DNA of 16,047 nucleotides from Oscillibacter sp. (GTDB lineage: Bacteria; Bacillota; Clostridia; Oscillospirales; Oscillospiraceae), in assembly GCA_009773995.1 (NCBI GenBank), contig VSMY01000059.1, positions 1 through 16,047 of the forward strand, in the 5' to 3' direction. Both the position numbers and the translations under genes were made by a program. Below, piece by piece: positions 14,033-16,047 of this stretch (positions within the stretch are counted from its first letter, which is position 1; each line of letters begins with the position of its first letter). A model generated the notes under the pieces. That model ran no database searches. It was not told where the DNA came from and saw only the letters and a list, made by a program, of their open reading frames with translations.

Positions 14033-14067
14033 GGCGGAACGGGACGCTCCGGCGTCCCGCTTTCGCC
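14033..14067. terminator. Hairpin between convergent genes, likely terminator
   Basis: CGGGACGC (14040-14047) pairs with GCGTCCCG (14052-14059) around a TCCG loop. The stem extends outward through GGCGGAA (14033-14039) and TTTCGCC (14061-14067), with one bulged C. It begins six bases after the Cys-rich gene stops and ends five before the thymidylate kinase stop on the other strand. There is no long U tract, so termination strength is uncertain. Confidence 0.5.
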
Positions 14068-14072
14068 GCCCG

Positions 14073-14744
14073 TCAGCGGGACAGGCAGCCGTTCACAAGA
14101 GCGGCCACTTCCCGGTGAATATCCTCCGGCGTGCGGGGGAACCCCCCGGCGGCGCAGTTCACCACGAACCAGCCCTGGGCCCGCGCAATTTCCCCGGCGC
14201 ACTCCCGGCAGCGGCGGAGGTAGTCCCCGTCCCGCTCGTGAATGTCGGCCTCGGTGTTTGTCTCCGCCTCCCGGCGGCGCATGAGCCGGTTCGCCGCCTC
14301 CGTGGGCATGTCCAAGTACAGCACCAAGTCCGGCTCGGGAAGCCCCAGGCGGCGGTACTCCAGATCAAAGAGCCAGTCCAGAAACGCCCGCCGCTCCTCC
14401 GGGAGGAGCTTGGAGGCCTGATGGACGGCGTTGGAGGTGGTGTAGCGGTTGGCCACCACCACGCCGCCGGACTCGTAAAATTCGCCCCAGTCCTCTTTGT
14501 AGGAGGCGAAGCGGTCCACGGCGAACATGACGGAGGCGGCGCAGGCGTTCACGTCCCCGGGGGTCCCCCCCAGGGCGCCGTGAAGATAGAGATTCGCGGG
14601 CTCGGCAAAGGGGTTGCCGTACCGGGGAAAGTCGATCTCCCGGCAGGAGATGCCCCGGGCCTCCAGACTCTGGAGCAGGAGTTTCGCCTGGGTGGCCTTG
14701 CCGGAGCCGTCGGTACCCTCCAGAACAATCAGCGTTCCCCTCAT
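14073..14744 (-). CDS. tmk: Thymidylate kinase (dTMP kinase, clostridial variant)
   Basis: The 223-residue enzyme phosphorylates dTMP to dTDP. The P-loop is EGTDGSGKATQ (9-19), with Ala after the lysine where most Walker A motifs have Ser or Thr. The substrate-binding DFPRYGNP (38-45), SVMFAVDRFASY (71-82, the DR motif at 77-78) and NRYTTSNAVHQASKL (99-113) are intact. DLVLYLDMP (139-147) is the Walker-B-like strand, and the Arg-rich RRREAETNTEADIHERD (156-172) is the lid. A deoxynucleoside kinase cannot be fully excluded. A reading that starts upstream at 14963 is rejected: the family homology and a GAGGGAGAAG motif place the start at 14744. That start overlaps the glycosyltransferase stop by 4 bases (ATGA), so the two are coupled. 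Confidence 0.9.
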   Translation of the reverse strand: MRGTLIVLEGTDGSGKATQAKLLLQSLEARGISCREIDFPRYGNPFAEPANLYLHGALGGTPGDVNACAASVMFAVDRFASYKEDWGEFYESGGVVVANRYTTSNAVHQASKLLPEERRAFLDWLFDLEYRRLGLPEPDLVLYLDMPTEAANRLMRRREAETNTEADIHERDGDYLRRCRECAGEIARAQGWFVVNCAAGGFPRTPEDIHREVAALVNGCLSR

Positions 14745-15460
14745 TTCCGGCGCTTCTCCCTCTCCACGTGGACCAGGAACAGCGGCAGCTTCATCATCCG
14801 CCCCGCCCGGCGGGGGTCCTTGCACAGGCGGTAGAACCACTCCAGGCCGTGGTCGGACCAGAATTTCGGGGCCCGCTCCACCACTCCGGCAAACACGTCC
14901 AGGCTTCCCCCCAGGCCGCAGAGAAGGCGGGCCCCGGTGGCTTTGCCCTGCTTGTACATCCAAAGCTCCTGCTTCGGGGCCCCCAGGCAGACGAAGACGC
15001 AGTCCGCTCCGCTCTGCCGGATGGCCTCGATCACAGGACCGTCCTCTTGAAAATAGCCGTCGCGGGTCCCGGCGATTTTCAAGCCGGGGTATTTCGCCGC
15101 CAGCCGTTCCCCGGCGGCCTCCGCCACGCCGGGCTTGGCTCCCAGGAGGTAGAGGGACAGGCCCTCCGCCGCCATGCGCTCCATGAGCCCGGCGGCGAAC
15201 TCAATGCCGGGGACCTTCTCTTTCAGAGGCGTGCCCAGCATCTTCGCTCCCTTCACCACGCCGACGCCGTCGGGCAGCACCAGGTCCGCGGCGTTCACCG
15301 CCTGGCGGGCGGCGAGATTTTCCCGGCAGATCTCCACGATCTCCGGGTTGGGGGTCGCCACGTAATGGGTTCCGGGACTGCGGAGCAGCTCTATGCCCCG
15401 GTCTACCGCCTCGTCCATGGTCAGATTGTCAAAGCCGACGCCAAGCACATTGATTCGCAT
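14741..15460 (-). CDS. tagA: WecG/TagA/CpsF family glycosyltransferase
   Basis: The 239-residue enzyme belongs to GT26. Characterised members add N-acetylmannosamine to an undecaprenyl-linked GlcNAc, the first committed step of wall teichoic acid linkage-unit synthesis. Visible motifs: ATPNPEIVE (35-43), LPDGVGVV (62-69) with D64 matching the proposed catalytic base, GIEF (85-88), CLGAPKQELW (158-167), GGSLDVFAG (184-192) and ERAPKFWSDHGLEWFYRL (195-212). The C-terminal appendage (about 200-239), basic and aromatic, is thought to attach the enzyme to the membrane. GAGGTGA lies about six bases before the ATG. It is co-transcribed with thymidylate kinase. The exact sugar substrate is inference; other GT26 members transfer different sugars. 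Confidence 0.93.
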   Translation of the reverse strand: MRINVLGVGFDNLTMDEAVDRGIELLRSPGTHYVATPNPEIVEICRENLAARQAVNAADLVLPDGVGVVKGAKMLGTPLKEKVPGIEFAAGLMERMAAEGLSLYLLGAKPGVAEAAGERLAAKYPGLKIAGTRDGYFQEDGPVIEAIRQSGADCVFVCLGAPKQELWMYKQGKATGARLLCGLGGSLDVFAGVVERAPKFWSDHGLEWFYRLCKDPRRAGRMMKLPLFLVHVEREKRRK

Positions 15461-15520
15461 AGGTTCACCTCATGTTCCAAAAACCGGTATCCCCGCATAG
15501 TATTACCATTTTATAACCAC

Positions 15521-15549
15521 AGTATAGCATAGGTCAGCGCTCTTGTCCA
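15521..15549 (-). promoter_or_regulatory. Sigma-A promoter of the tagA-tmk operon
   Basis: Read on the minus strand, TGGACA (15549-15544) and TATACT (15526-15521) are separated by exactly 17 bases. The start site would be near 15514, giving a leader of about 53 bases. The -35 box lies inside the last codons of the transporter gene, whose stop is at 15534. Confidence 0.75.
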
Positions 15550-16047
15550 TCGCCAAATGTCTCCGTCTTCCGCCCCAGGGGGTAGGGCAGTTGGGCCAGC
15601 ACCACCGCCGCCAGCATCAGGGCGCAGCCCAGGTACTCCCGGCCCGTCATCCGGTTTCCGAGAATCAGCGCCCCGGCCACGGCGGCGAAGAGGGACTCCA
15701 TGCTCATCAGCAGGGACACCACCGCCGGGTTGGAGTCCTTCTGGGCCAGGATCTGGAGGGTGTAGGCCACGCCGCTGGAGAACACGCCAACATAGAGCAC
15801 CGGGCCCAGATACTTGGGCAGCAGCTCCAGGGGCGGCGGCGTTTCCATAAAGGCCCCGGCGGCAGAGACGATGGTCATGACCAAAAACTGGGCGCAGGAC
15901 AGCGCCACGCCGTCCACCTTGTTGGTAAAGTAATCCACCACCAGGATCTGGGCCGTGAAGCAGAAGGCGCACACCAGCACGTACAGGTCCCCGCCGGTAA
16001 TGGTCAGCTCCTCGGTGACGCAGAGGCAGTACAGCCCCCCCACCGCC
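15534..16047 (-). CDS. DMT/EamA family transporter, C-terminal part (runs off the window)
   Basis: About 171 residues are visible, the second EamA repeat of a 10-helix drug/metabolite transporter. At least five hydrophobic segments are seen, beginning LYVLVCAFCFTAQILVVDYF. VDGVALSCAQFLVMTIVSAAGAF, YLGPVLYVGVFSSGVAYTLQILAQ, NPAVVSLLMSMESLFAAVAGALIL and YLGCALMLAAVVLAQL follow. The SSGVAYTLQ and SLLMSMESLFAAVAG stretches are typical of the family. The 5' end lies beyond 16047: the frame stays open to the edge, and a GTG codon near 16043 is not accepted as the true start. The substrate is unknown. It is upstream of tagA in the same direction with no terminator visible in the 73-base gap. Confidence 0.9.
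   Translation of the reverse strand, partial: AVGGLYCLCVTEELTITGGDLYVLVCAFCFTAQILVVDYFTNKVDGVALSCAQFLVMTIVSAAGAFMETPPPLELLPKYLGPVLYVGVFSSGVAYTLQILAQKDSNPAVVSLLMSMESLFAAVAGALILGNRMTGREYLGCALMLAAVVLAQLPYPLGRKTETFGDGQER

Noticed and set aside
13932..14834. A 300-codon plus-strand open frame across the Cys-rich gene and tmk.
   Set aside because: It is out of frame with the Cys-rich gene and antisense to thymidylate kinase; no initiation signal and no motif.
14745..14963. N-terminal extension of thymidylate kinase.
   Set aside because: The extra 73 residues are Gly/Pro/Arg-rich, overlap tagA in another frame, and precede the normal family start MRGTLIVLEG.

Overview
The window is G+C-rich, with codon third positions dominated by G and C, yet its content is Firmicutes-like. 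It has a T-box leader on an aminoacyl-tRNA synthetase operon, an IreB homologue, a TagA-type glycosyltransferase, MltG next to a U32 protein, and strong AGGAGG-type ribosome binding sites. This combination suggests a high-GC member of the Oscillospiraceae (Flavonifractor/Pseudoflavonifractor-like gut clostridia). That placement is inference. No rRNA, tRNA, CRISPR array, insertion sequence or phage gene was seen.

Left part, plus strand (1-7040). A sigma-A promoter drives a phenylalanine T-box leader (UUC specifier, UGGU T-box bulge, intrinsic terminator). Its operon encodes an exported NodB-type polysaccharide deacetylase, pheS and pheT. PheT is about 95 residues longer than usual and appears to carry a second, degenerate copy of its tRNA-binding OB-fold region. 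A separate promoter drives ireB, which ends at a long composite hairpin. Another strong promoter drives a conserved 102-residue protein of unknown function, followed by an SH3b-SH3b-NlpC/P60 wall hydrolase that ends at a clean terminator.

Middle part (7047-9790). An ECF sigma factor and an overlapping membrane anti-sigma-like gene lie on the minus strand. They diverge from a gene for a membrane-anchored helix-turn-helix regulator with an Ig-like (BIG2) outer domain. Two adjacent perfect dyads sit at the regulator's predicted promoter. The layout looks like a cell-envelope sensing locus. A bidirectional terminator at about 9755-9788 separates it from the next operon.

Right part, mostly minus strand (9799-16047). 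An operon runs mltG, U32 peptidase-family (RlhA/TrhP-like) gene, COG2509-type FAD oxidoreductase. Diverging from mltG is a 74-residue protein that is 27% cysteine with one hydrophobic segment. Convergent to it is an operon of tagA-like glycosyltransferase and thymidylate kinase with its own promoter inside the 3' end of a DMT/EamA transporter gene, which runs off the window.

The recurring theme is cell-wall metabolism and its sensing: deacetylase, NlpC/P60, MltG, TagA, IreB and ECF/anti-sigma. Housekeeping translation and nucleotide genes are interleaved. The most unusual items are the duplicated domain in PheT, the T-box control of a deacetylase, and the Cys/Gly-rich small protein.
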